From assembly GCA_965208975.1 (NCBI GenBank), contig CBDBQH010000003.1, positions 1,860,001 to 1,924,000 on the forward strand: DNA of 64,000 nt, in the 5' to 3' direction. The translations under genes were made by a program, and so were the position numbers. Numbering within the stretch: position 1 is the first letter of the stretch; each line of letters begins with the position of its first letter. The notes under the pieces are model-generated. The model saw only the letters and a list, made by a program, of their open reading frames with translations, was not told where the DNA came from and did not search any database. This DNA is from G963663315 sp965208975 (GTDB lineage: Bacteria > Pseudomonadota > Gammaproteobacteria > Arenicellales > Poriferihabitantaceae). Of this stretch, positions 1-7,827 are shown in pieces.

Positions 1-15
1 CCGTTATCAAAAAAA

Positions 16-45
16 AACCCTCCCGAAATTTTTGGCGGGAGGGTT
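16..45. terminator. Bidirectional rho-independent terminator
   Basis: A 10-bp perfect stem (AACCCTCCCG / CGGGAGGGTT) closes a 10-nt loop. An A-run precedes it and a T-run follows it, so it can work on both strands. It lies about 30 nt beyond the stop of the leftward TAXI gene. Confidence 0.85.
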
Positions 46-73
46 TTTCTGGTTACAGCCGGTAACGGTAAGA

Positions 74-1045
74 TTACATCCAGCCGCGTTCCTTGTAATA
101 CTTTTCTGCGCCCGGATGCAGCGGGGCTGAAAGAGAGTCGGAAATCATTTCCTTCTCGTTCAGATTGGCAAACGCCGGATGCAGTTTCCTGAAGTCATCA
201 AAGTTTTCAAATACGGCCTTGACCACGACATAGACGACCTCGTCGGGGACATCGGCGCTGGAAACGAAGGTGGCGCCAACGCCGAAAGTGGCAATGTCAT
301 TCTCATTATTGTACATACCTGCCGGGATGGAAGCGGTTCGATAGTACGGGTTGTCGGCAACCAGTTTGTCAATGGCCGCTCCTTCAACGGTGACCAGGTG
401 GGCATCGCAGGTCGCTAAAGATTCCTGGGTCAGGGCGGACGGGTGGCCGACCAGCCAGAAATAGGCGTCAATCTTGCCATCGCATACAGCCTGTCCGGTT
501 TCCGCCGATTTCATTTCTGCTGCAAGTCTGAGGTCGCTACGTTGCCAGCCGAGCGCTTCTTCAATTACTTCCCAGGTGCCGCGAGTGCCTGAACCGGGGT
601 TGCCGATGTTCAGGCGCTTGCCTTTGGCGTCGGTCAGGGTATTGATCCCGGAGTCGTCGCTGGCGATGACGGTGACTGGCTCAGGATGGACCGAGAAGAC
701 AGCGCGCAGCTTCTCGAATGCGCCCTGATCCTCGAATTTTGAAGTGCCGTGGAAGGCATGATACTGCCAGTCGGATTGCGCTACGCCAAACTCCAGTTCA
801 CCGGCGCGGATGGTATTGATATTGTAAATCGAGCCGCCGGTGGACTCCGCCGAGCAACGAATGCCATGCTCCTTGCGGTTCTTGTTTACCAGTCTGCAAA
901 TGGCGCCGCCGGTTGGGTAGTAAACGCCGGTTACGCCACCTGTGCCGATGGAGATAAACTGTTGCTGGGCATGGGCGGTCATTGCGCTCATGCCGGTCAC
1001 AGCCATTCCCGCGGCAACGACCGAAGATAGAATCATGTTTCTCAT
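74..1045 (-). CDS. TAXI-family TRAP transporter solute-binding protein
   Basis: This is a periplasmic binding protein of the TAXI type, which delivers a small organic acid or amino acid to a fused TRAP permease. The 323-residue protein has a Sec signal peptide ending in AHA-QQQ near residue 26. The mature part opens with FISIGTGGVTGVYYP, the family hallmark, and later has NIGNPGSGTRGT, the ligand-pocket region. The start is supported by AGAGG 8 nt upstream. No permease gene is visible; it may lie to the left of the window. A strong terminator follows. The family is clear but the substrate cannot be told. Confidence 0.9.
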   Translation of the reverse strand: MRNMILSSVVAAGMAVTGMSAMTAHAQQQFISIGTGGVTGVYYPTGGAICRLVNKNRKEHGIRCSAESTGGSIYNINTIRAGELEFGVAQSDWQYHAFHGTSKFEDQGAFEKLRAVFSVHPEPVTVIASDDSGINTLTDAKGKRLNIGNPGSGTRGTWEVIEEALGWQRSDLRLAAEMKSAETGQAVCDGKIDAYFWLVGHPSALTQESLATCDAHLVTVEGAAIDKLVADNPYYRTASIPAGMYNNENDIATFGVGATFVSSADVPDEVVYVVVKAVFENFDDFRKLHPAFANLNEKEMISDSLSAPLHPGAEKYYKERGWM

Positions 1046-1155
1046 GGTAATGCCTCTTTCAATTCAAGTGTAAGGTAAATTGAATAGTAACATCTTTGCG
1101 GTGTCCGTTGTCATGTAAAGATAAATTTCTCACTTGTTCCTGAACCGGGACAAAA

Positions 1156-2445
1156 TCAGAACTGTCTGATCAGGGCGATTTCGCCGTGCCAGCGCCGGTA
1201 GGATTGGAGCTGGGCGTTGGATTCCAGCGTGTCCCGGATGACGGAAATGCTCGGCGCGAAGCCGCGCAGGGTCCAGCCGCGGTGATGCAATGACAGTCGA
1301 TACGATTTCTGGCGATCCTTGCGTTCCGGTTCGCCTTGGGTCAGGAAGCCCCAATGCGGTTCGAACACGGTGCGCGCGAGTTGTGCGTTGAGGCCGACCG
1401 TGACTCCTCCGGGCAGATCGTAGCTGCCGCCGAGATTCACGCTACGCCGGGCATTGCGATAATCCATGCGCGCCGGTCGTTCGCGGTCGTAGCGCAAGCC
1501 GCCATGAACGGTCAGTTGCGGCGTAACGCGGACATCCGCCCGCGCTCCCGCGTTCCAGCGCGGGCCGTCCTGCTCGTCGCTTTGCCGATAAGTCCGTCGC
1601 CCGCGGTGGGCATGAAGATGCAGCGACAGGCGAGGAGTGAGACGTTGCCAGACTTCCACGCGCAAGCCGCGGTCGTCCGATTGCGGTTGGCTGGCCTGCT
1701 GGTTGTGACGGGCTTCAGCCAGAACGCTGATGTTCCGTGCCCGTGTAAGGAACTGCGGCCCGGTGCGCGCGGCAACAGACTTCTGGTCGAAGTGCTTTTG
1801 CGGATAGTCGCTGACTGACCAGTCAATGCCGCTGCGCCAGTTGATGTTCGGGCGCAGCGGGTGGAAATACTGCCAGTCGCCCCAGACTTGCAGGCCGGTT
1901 CCCGACTCCCGTTTAGCGGGTTGGTCGAGCCGGAATGGAATCCCTCCGATAAACAGGGTATCCTCTTCGCTGGCTGTATTGATATTGGTGTCGGGCGCGA
2001 GCGCCGCGCCGATGGAGAAAAACCAGCGCTTGCGCCGTTGCATGATGTCCAGATGATACTGGATATTGCGTTTGACCGCCGGTGGCAGGGTGGTCGCGGC
2101 CAGCGCCTTCTCGAAATGTTCCCGCGCCAGTGAATCTTCCTCCAGCAGGAAGAAGGCGCGGGCCAGTTCCAGCCGGGGGCGGAGCGCGGCAGGGTCAATG
2201 ACCAGGATGCGCTGAAACGCTTTCGTGGCGATGGTGAGATATTTCTTTTTTGTGTCTGGAGTCTTCACCTGGCTGGCGGCTCTGATCGCCTCAGAGCCGA
2301 GCCAGAACAGGAAGTTCGGGTCGTCTGACGCCAATCCGGATTCCAGCTCAGTCGCCGGGGGGTAGTCCGGAACCGACTCCAACTGCGCGAGCGCCGGGAA
2401 AGAGCAGAGCGCGACGAGCGCCCAGGCCAGGATCGCACATTTCAT
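1156..2445 (-). CDS. Slam-like outer-membrane protein (surface lipoprotein assembly modulator)
   Basis: Slam proteins carry surface lipoproteins such as TbpB across the outer membrane. I chose the ATG at 2445, giving 429 residues with a signal peptide cut after FPALA. Residues about 45-125 are helical and TPR-like (AFQRILVIDPAALRPRLELARAFFLLEED). From about residue 140 alternating strands run to a C-terminal RQF, the terminal aromatic of an outer-membrane barrel. The nearest upstream gene encodes a TbpB-like lipoprotein, its probable client. A repeat copy begins only 16 nt upstream of the start, and no good ribosome-binding site is visible, so expression may have been altered by that repeat. 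Family assignment rests on architecture and context. Confidence 0.78.
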   Translation of the reverse strand: MKCAILAWALVALCSFPALAQLESVPDYPPATELESGLASDDPNFLFWLGSEAIRAASQVKTPDTKKKYLTIATKAFQRILVIDPAALRPRLELARAFFLLEEDSLAREHFEKALAATTLPPAVKRNIQYHLDIMQRRKRWFFSIGAALAPDTNINTASEEDTLFIGGIPFRLDQPAKRESGTGLQVWGDWQYFHPLRPNINWRSGIDWSVSDYPQKHFDQKSVAARTGPQFLTRARNISVLAEARHNQQASQPQSDDRGLRVEVWQRLTPRLSLHLHAHRGRRTYRQSDEQDGPRWNAGARADVRVTPQLTVHGGLRYDRERPARMDYRNARRSVNLGGSYDLPGGVTVGLNAQLARTVFEPHWGFLTQGEPERKDRQKSYRLSLHHRGWTLRGFAPSISVIRDTLESNAQLQSYRRWHGEIALIRQF

Positions 2446-2460
2446 ATTGTTGTCTTTTTT

Positions 2461-2942
2461 ACATCCCGACGCCGCGATTCGGGGTGTTCGCGATCTTCCC
2501 ACAATGACCAGGCTCACTTATCCGGTTGACAATGGTTCAAGCGCAATCGGGGCGGCTGGTTGTTGCTCCCGGGGTTGCGAATATCCCTGTATGTAGGACA
2601 TCAGGCTGGGGATGCCGGCTTCGTAATCCAGCCTGTCCACCCGCCAGACATAACCGAGTTGATACAGCTGATCCAGGTTCTGACTGATTGGTCTCCTGTT
2701 TTTCAGGGTTTCTACACAATCCTGGAAATATTCCTGTTCGCGTTTGCGACCGGCCAGGTAAGGGGGCACCCCTCCAGTTCCGGGTGTGAACAGATGCTTC
2801 AGGTCTATATTGATCATTATCCTCTCTTCCATTAGTAGCGGGACGGCACAAGACCGTCCCCTACGATGACGGTTGCGCCATCTTGCCTTAATTCGGGGAA
2901 CTTGTCAAAAAGGCAGGGTTACTCACTCGTGCACAGCGGTGA
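2461..2942. repeat. Repeat copy 1 (deleted ATPase unit)
   Basis: This segment matches the outer parts of the longer copy at 5021-6423 nearly base for base. It begins at ACATCCCGACGCCGCG and ends near CACTCGTGCA. It keeps both ends of the ATPase gene plus a flanking palindrome (GGGACGGCACAAGACCGTCCC) but lacks about 0.9 kb from the middle. With copy 2 it brackets the TbpB-like gene in the same orientation. Confidence 0.85.
2518..2817 (-). pseudogene. Internally deleted AAA ATPase remnant
   Basis: The reading frame is still open and codes for about 100 residues. The first ~40 match the N-terminus of the ATPase at 5078-6280 (LFTPGTGGVPPYLAGRK). The last ~55 match its C-terminus (ENLDQLYQLGYVWR and PIALEPLSTG). 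A short unrelated stretch, LKNRRPIS, joins them. Walker A, Walker B and the rest of the ATPase core are missing, so it cannot act as an ATPase. Whether the mini-protein is made is unknown. Confidence 0.85.
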
Positions 2943-2951
2943 GCGGCGCGG

Positions 2952-3075
2952 GTGTCGATATGGATTCCCGCCTGTGGCGGGAGTACCCCCCCACCCAATC
3001 CGCTTTGCGGATTGGACTCCCCGGTCTGCGGGGGGAGTGATTTATCCCCGCCGGGGGAGTGATGGATGTCCCCGC
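2952..3075. repeat. Cluster of palindromic intergenic repeats
   Basis: Several imperfect palindromes are packed together: ATTCCCGCCTGTGGCGGGA, CAATCCGCTTTGCGGATTG, and CCCCG-rich arms ending in AGTGAT. The same modules recur in other orders near 47.0, 51.9 and 52.3 kb, so this is a mosaic repeat family. It sits beyond the 3' end of the TbpB-like gene and may also help terminate its transcript. Confidence 0.75.
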
Positions 3076-3084
3076 CGTCAGGCG

Positions 3085-4917
3085 CTATTTCTTCTGCGTT
3101 CCGAACGCGCCCCGCACATCGTAACCTCCCGCTCCCGAGGATATGCGGAAAGTTCCCAACGCGCTGCCCGGCGCATTGTTGCCGTCCGGCTGGTAAAACT
3201 GGCCATGCAATGACGAGAGGTCCTGGTCTGCGGCTGCGCCGGGGTTGTAACCCGCCTCAGTCCACGGATTATTACAGGGTGGATTAGCGTTACGATTCTG
3301 GCAATTTCCGGTTGCTCGCCCGCCGCCAGTGCTGGTGCGGCCCGGGTTGAATCGGGAGAAGACTCCCGGGTGGGCTTCTTTCAGATGCCCTACCCACCTT
3401 CCGTCCGTGTATCTCTCGGTGGGTTTCCACTCGGACGTGAAGGAGCCGTTGGCATTGATCAGCGCGTTATAAAACTCAACCTTCGCCGGCGCGATCTTCA
3501 ACAAATGATCCCGGCCATTGACGGTGGATCCGTCAGGCCATTGCCAGGCTGCTATGCCGGGGTCGCTGGGAGTAGGGTCCAAAACTACCTCGCCGTTGAG
3601 CCTCATGGTATTGAAATTCGCCGTGAAAGTTGTCGTGGCATTCTCGAAGGTGTTGACACGACCGGCGCCGCTCTCATTCCACTGTATGATACCGGCGCTC
3701 ACACCCTGATAAGTCGCTGTGCCTTGTAAGCCGGATACAGGCGCCGAGTCGGAGCCGGCGGCGAAAACCCGGTACTCAATGTTGGTCGGTTTGGCGAACC
3801 AGAATGCGGCTCGGGCGGCGGCGCTGTCCGCCACCATGTCGTATTCCAGCCAGTAGCCAAAGGAACGGTAGTTGTTGTCGCCGCTGTCCCTCTTCGCGGC
3901 AACGAACCAGCGGTTGACGCCTGACTTGTAGGAGTTCGTGTAGACATAGGGATTCTGGACTTGCTTCGTGCGCCGGTAATCACCGGGGCCACAGGGCGGA
4001 TTCGCAAGACAATCCGCTGTCCCTTCCGGGTCCGGAACCCTGCTATACGACGTTACCACCTCCGTATTGTGCCAGTGCGACGCCCCGCGAAGAAGATGCC
4101 CATCGCCGACGGTCGTCGGCAATGAGTAGTAGTAGCTGTCTGCGCCGAACCGTGACAGGGACCAATCATCAAGCGGTCCAGGTCCATCGTCCGGTCGTCC
4201 TTCAACCGCGATGATATTTTCCGTGCGACGACCGGGCCCATTGGCGAACCATCCTGCACCTTCATTGTAAAAGCCATTGTAGTGACCTCCCTCGTACCTC
4301 ACTCTGGGTGTACCCTGAGGACCTGAAGTCGGGCAACCGGATACGCAGAGTGTGCGGGAGAATGTGCCGTCTGCGTTAAAAGTCACTGCCTGGCCATTGT
4401 TAGAGACAGTCAGCTGCACATCATTGCCGCTACTATTCATAAAAGATTGCAACGGAATGTTACCATTCGACAACTGCCCGGTCTGCACCGGGGTTTGTGT
4501 TTGCTCTGTTGGTGACTGATCTGTTTGCGGTTCGGTCGGTTGATCTGTTTGCGGGTCTGCCGGTTGTTGGTCTGTTTGCGGCGGGTCTTGCGTCTGTTCT
4601 GTTTGCGGGTCTGTCGATGGTTCAATCGAACTCAATAGCGGGACTACCTGGATGCCCGAGTTGTCGTTTGTGATCGTTTGTGTCTGGCTTGAAGGGGCGC
4701 CCGCCGGGGCGCTGGATTCGCTGTCGGTTGAGCCGGCCGGGGCTGCGGGGCTGTCTGCGGAAGTCTTGCCGGAGGAGGTCTTCTTGAGGATGTTTGTGGC
4801 AGGGTCGCTGGTGGATGGCGCGGCGTTAATCGCTAGCCCCCCCCCCCCGCAGGCTGCCAGAAATAATGGCATCACTAAAAACAGGAACTGTTGACTGATA
4901 TTTTTACTTGATTTCAT
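3085..4917 (-). CDS. TbpB-like surface lipoprotein, phase-variable
   Basis: The predicted outer-membrane lipoprotein has 610 residues. The start at 4917 has GAGG about 10 nt upstream; the ATG five codons earlier overlaps that site. The signal peptide ends in a lipobox LAAC at residues 20-23, followed by four glycines encoded by a 12-G tract. Residues about 90-150 form a low-complexity linker rich in Thr, Asp, Gln and Pro. The C-terminal third looks like a TbpB-type beta-barrel domain, ending LHGQFY, LGTFRIS and GAFGTQKK. TbpB-like proteins capture host iron or metal-carrier proteins. The Slam-like gene downstream would export it. As written, the frame is intact (ON). The ligand is unknown, and assignment rests on the C-terminal pattern and the Slam neighbour. 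Confidence 0.75.
   Translation of the reverse strand: MKSSKNISQQFLFLVMPLFLAACGGGGLAINAAPSTSDPATNILKKTSSGKTSADSPAAPAGSTDSESSAPAGAPSSQTQTITNDNSGIQVVPLLSSIEPSTDPQTEQTQDPPQTDQQPADPQTDQPTEPQTDQSPTEQTQTPVQTGQLSNGNIPLQSFMNSSGNDVQLTVSNNGQAVTFNADGTFSRTLCVSGCPTSGPQGTPRVRYEGGHYNGFYNEGAGWFANGPGRRTENIIAVEGRPDDGPGPLDDWSLSRFGADSYYYSLPTTVGDGHLLRGASHWHNTEVVTSYSRVPDPEGTADCLANPPCGPGDYRRTKQVQNPYVYTNSYKSGVNRWFVAAKRDSGDNNYRSFGYWLEYDMVADSAAARAAFWFAKPTNIEYRVFAAGSDSAPVSGLQGTATYQGVSAGIIQWNESGAGRVNTFENATTTFTANFNTMRLNGEVVLDPTPSDPGIAAWQWPDGSTVNGRDHLLKIAPAKVEFYNALINANGSFTSEWKPTERYTDGRWVGHLKEAHPGVFSRFNPGRTSTGGGRATGNCQNRNANPPCNNPWTEAGYNPGAAADQDLSSLHGQFYQPDGNNAPGSALGTFRISSGAGGYDVRGAFGTQKK
4837..4848. repeat. Homopolymer tract, 12 C (12 G in the coding strand)
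   Basis: Twelve identical bases lie in the lipoprotein gene directly after the lipobox cysteine codon and encode Gly-Gly-Gly-Gly. G or C runs of this length slip during replication in many pathogens. A change of one base would shift the frame just after the signal peptide and abolish the lipoprotein. Confidence 0.85.
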
Positions 4918-5020
4918 GATTCTGACCCTCATTGAACACCACTATGCGGGAAAGGTAACAGGTTGTTGTTGTTGATGTCAACACCCACACTCACCCCCCA
5001 CCTTAATTGTTGCCTCGTTC

Positions 5021-6423
5021 ACATCCCGACGCCGCGATTCGGGGTGTTCGCGATCTTCCCACAATGACCAGGCTCACTTATCCGGTTGACAATGGTTCAA
5101 GCGCAATCGGGGCGGGTGGTCGTTGCTCCCGGGGTTGCGAATATCCCTGTATGTAGGACATCAGGCTGGGGATACCGGCTTCGTAAGCATAGCCCCCGGC
5201 CCGCCAGACATAACCCAGTTGATACAGCTGATCCAGGTTCTCCAGAATACGCTCATCTGTGACCGCTTCATCATCACCCGCCATTCCTTTGGCGACCGCT
5301 TCTTCCAGTGTGCGTTTATGCAGAGTCGGTTGCCCGCTCTGTATGAAAACATCGGCTACACTTTCCGCTATCGGCAACAATCTCATTCTTCTGATCTCAT
5401 CAAAGCGGGTCTGATACATGGTGTCACGATCTCTATGCGCTTCTGCCTCTACTTCCCGGAGCGTCTCCAGGGTGACCCCGGTCTGTTCGGTCTGCACCAG
5501 CCTGCGGGCCAGACAGTCTCCCCAGATTTGCAGGAAGAAGGGGTAACAATGGGTATGCTCGACGATATTCTCAACCACTCCGGGGGCAAAGGATATACCG
5601 GCTTGTTCCAATGGCACGGTAACCGCTTGCCCGGCTTCTTCGGGTGGCAGGCGACCCAGTGGGAGTATCTTGTTACGCCCCCAGAAAGAAGCGCTGGTCT
5701 TGCCCAATGCTGACTTCAGATTCGGTGTGCCGGCCAGTACCAGCAGGAACGGGTAGCCTTCCCTGCGTACTGTCTGGCTGGCGTTCAGCAGGATTTTCCC
5801 AATCTCGGGTTTCAGTGTATGCGCTTCATCAATGATCAGGATCAAGGGTTTGCCCCGGCTTCTTTCCTGCAACAGCTTGCGGATGGTCGCCGACGGTCGG
5901 GATAAATCTATTTCCAAATTAGCCTGGGCAAACCCGAGACCACCGGAGACCCCGCCAGACTTGACCCGTAATTTCGGATTATCCTCCGTCAGGCGGTCAA
6001 GCAACTCGGCCAGGGTTCCCATTTCATCCGGGGTTTCCCACAGAATATCCAGCTTCGATTTTTCCTCCCGGAGGGTCTCTTTCTGCAAGTAACCGAGCAG
6101 GGCGGTCTTGCCGTTGCCGCGCGGGCCGTAGACGATCAGATCCCGAGCGGGGGCGCGACGGCCCAGCAGGAGTTCAACACAATCCCGGAAATATTCCTGC
6201 TCCGGCTTGCGACCAGCCAGGTAAGGGGGCACCCCTCCAGTTCCGGGTGTGAACAGGTATTTCAAATCTGTATTGATCATTATCCTCTCTTCCATTAGTA
6301 GCGGGACGGCACAAGACCGTCCCCTACGATGACGGTTGCGCCATCTTGCCTTAATTCAGGGAACTTGTCAAAAATAAGGCAGGGGCAAATAAGGCAGGGT
6401 CACTCACTCGTGCAGAGCGGTGA
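5021..6423. repeat. Repeat copy 2 (full ATPase unit)
   Basis: This is the full-length counterpart of 2461-2942, sharing about 130 nt on the side after the ATPase start and about 57 nt beyond its stop. It has no transposase gene and no clear terminal inverted repeats. The right end includes the palindrome GGGACGGCACAAGACCGTCCC and a short variation around AAGGCAGGG. Confidence 0.8.
5078..6280 (-). CDS. AAA/ORC-like ATPase of unknown function
   Basis: The protein has about 400 residues. Walker A is GPRGNGKTALL near residue 55 and Walker B is LILIIDEAH near residue 150, followed by a sensor-like stretch, LLVLAGTPNLKSAL. The C-terminal third is helical and ends in a likely winged helix (LDQLYQLGYVWR). 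This fits AAA_16/ORC-type ATPases used in signalling, DNA transactions or mobile elements. The second start, at 6280, follows AGAGG at short spacing; the start at 6295 has no such site. The gene sits in a repeated unit with a deleted second copy 2.3 kb away. No partner enzyme is visible, so the role is open. Confidence 0.7.
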   Translation of the reverse strand: MINTDLKYLFTPGTGGVPPYLAGRKPEQEYFRDCVELLLGRRAPARDLIVYGPRGNGKTALLGYLQKETLREEKSKLDILWETPDEMGTLAELLDRLTEDNPKLRVKSGGVSGGLGFAQANLEIDLSRPSATIRKLLQERSRGKPLILIIDEAHTLKPEIGKILLNASQTVRREGYPFLLVLAGTPNLKSALGKTSASFWGRNKILPLGRLPPEEAGQAVTVPLEQAGISFAPGVVENIVEHTHCYPFFLQIWGDCLARRLVQTEQTGVTLETLREVEAEAHRDRDTMYQTRFDEIRRMRLLPIAESVADVFIQSGQPTLHKRTLEEAVAKGMAGDDEAVTDERILENLDQLYQLGYVWRAGGYAYEAGIPSLMSYIQGYSQPREQRPPAPIALEPLSTG

Positions 6424-6440
6424 CATGCCAGTCGGTGGTG

Positions 6441-6480
6441 GCGGGACGGCGCTTAAGACCGTCCCCTACGATGACGGTTG
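6441..6480. repeat. Palindromic repeat (GGGACGGC ... CGTCCCC type)
   Basis: The sequence GGGACGGCGCTTAAGACCGTCCCCTACGATGACGG is a variant of the palindrome found at 2832-2868 and 6301-6340. Related arms occur at 47.0 and 51.97 kb. It lies between the ATPase repeat and the mttB remnant. Confidence 0.7.
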
Positions 6481-6483
6481 CCC

Positions 6484-6795
6484 TATATGTTGGAGTCCGC
6501 GAAAGAGGCCTTGCGCTGGGCGATGAATTCCAGCAGCGCTTCATCAATAGCCGGGTCAAGTTCCGGCGGCTGATGACCGGCGACATGGCGCCGGAAAGAA
6601 TGAACGGGGAGATGATACTGGCCTGATTGTCTCTGGCATACACTTCCGCGGCGCCCAGCATGAAAGTCCGCGGCGCGGAGTCCTGAATGATCTTGCAGCA
6701 CAGGCCTTTCGGGAAACGCACCCGTTGGCCCTGGACATCCGCTCCGGACTGTTTGAACCGTTTCAACGCTGGCGGATAGTGATAGTCCCTCAACC
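6484..6795 (-). pseudogene. Decayed fragment of the MttB-family methyltransferase gene
   Basis: Three blocks match the intact gene at 10636-12168 in the same order. Block 6484-6572 matches its 3' end (ELDPAIDEALLEF and SFADSNI). Block about 6575-6662 matches the middle (MLGAAEVYAR and SPFILSGAMSPV). Block about 6663-6790 matches the 5' region (YHYPPAL and RFPKGLC-KIIQDSAPRTF). Two internal deletions shift the frame, so it is non-functional. It marks the left edge of the AT-rich restriction-modification island. Confidence 0.88.
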
Positions 6796-6857
6796 CTTCA
6801 AATTGTGACTCATTGTCTGTTGACCCATTGTATACATTAAGCATTTTATACGTACTT

Positions 6858-7064
6858 ATGGATATCAAGAAAAGATTTGGCAGAAGCGTAAAAAAGCTCA
6901 GAGAAGAGAAGGGATGGTCTCAAGAGAGACTTGCTGATCATTCTAATCTCCATCGTACGTATATAAGCGGTATTGAACGAGGTGTGAGAAACCCAACAAT
7001 TGGTATTGTGCAGATAATTGCAAACACCTTAGAAGTCAACGCTTCTGATTTGTTAGATGAGTGA
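6858..7064 (+). CDS. XRE-family HTH regulator, likely restriction-modification controller
   Basis: The 68-residue protein is almost entirely one helix-turn-helix domain: GRSVKKLREEKGWSQERLAD, then RTYISGIERGVRNPT, typical of Cro/C1-type and C.-proteins. I placed the start at the ATG at 6858, where the domain begins; no clear ribosome-binding site is seen. It ends 7 nt before a candidate endonuclease gene on the same strand. Controller proteins in this position usually delay endonuclease expression until methylation is complete. Base composition is AT-rich, unlike the flanking genes. Confidence 0.85.
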   Translation: MDIKKRFGRSVKKLREEKGWSQERLADHSNLHRTYISGIERGVRNPTIGIVQIIANTLEVNASDLLDE

Positions 7065-7071
7065 CCAGTAA

Positions 7072-7827
7072 GTGAGTATTTATTCCACATCAGAAGAACT
7101 AATTTTAATACAAAATATTCTTTCTAAATATATCCGGCTCCCGTTTTCTGGGGATACTATTCCGGGTGCGATTATGGAAACAGTTTTAGCAAATGTCCGT
7201 TCAGCGACAGTACTAAAGACATATGATTTTGTTGACGTAGTCTCCCAAGCAACAAAATGTGGCTGGCAAGTGAAGTCAACAAAAGAAAATACACCGGTAA
7301 CTTGGAAACGGGCTAAAATCCCGAATGCGACAGGGCTCATTGAAGAATCTAAACGCAACGAAAAAGGCCTCCAGCAATTAGGTAACGCAATAATAGAATT
7401 CTGTAATCAGCATGCGAAAGAAAGTCTAAAGCAATACAATTTAGAAAAAATTGGATATGCGCGATTAGTTGTACACAATGGCGGTAAAGTTACGTACTTT
7501 GAACGTGAACTATGTTCACATGAAAACCCGATAATTTTTGATCCTGCCAGCTTTAGTTGGCAATGGTCGAAACCAAAAAGGGCAGTTAAAAAAGAGCAGC
7601 TTCCTGCTTTCCATGGCACTAATCGCCAAACTAATAAAAAGTGGTGGGCATGGCATGGTCTCGGTGAAAACCAATTACACTTCAATGGGGAGCGTGAGTG
7701 GTGGCCGAACGGTTCTACAAAAGATCAAGAAACACACATGGTTTCTTTTGAATTACCCTCTGTAGGGGACAAAATATCTTTTGGAGTCTTTGTTGATTTA
7801 CTATCGGAATTAGATGCATCAAGCTGA
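7072..7827 (+). CDS. Candidate type II restriction endonuclease
   Basis: The 251-residue protein begins at GTG. I do not recognise the exact family. Residues about 50-70 contain DFVDVV, then GWQVKST, which fits a PD-(D/E)XK catalytic core with the acidic position replaced by Gln (QVK). Context is the main evidence: a controller-like HTH gene directly upstream and a convergent C5 methyltransferase downstream. Its 3' end overlaps the methyltransferase 3' end by 103 nt on the opposite strand. Recognition sequence unknown. Confidence 0.65.
   Translation: MSIYSTSEELILIQNILSKYIRLPFSGDTIPGAIMETVLANVRSATVLKTYDFVDVVSQATKCGWQVKSTKENTPVTWKRAKIPNATGLIEESKRNEKGLQQLGNAIIEFCNQHAKESLKQYNLEKIGYARLVVHNGGKVTYFERELCSHENPIIFDPASFSWQWSKPKRAVKKEQLPAFHGTNRQTNKKWWAWHGLGENQLHFNGEREWWPNGSTKDQETHMVSFELPSVGDKISFGVFVDLLSELDASS

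Noticed and set aside
1130..2198. Alternative-frame ORFs overlapping the Slam-like gene
   Set aside because: They are out-of-frame shadows of a GC-rich gene with no signal peptide or known motif.
2952..3075. CRISPR array in the palindromic repeat cluster
   Set aside because: The repeats are non-uniform palindromes without regular spacers, and no cas genes are present anywhere in the window.
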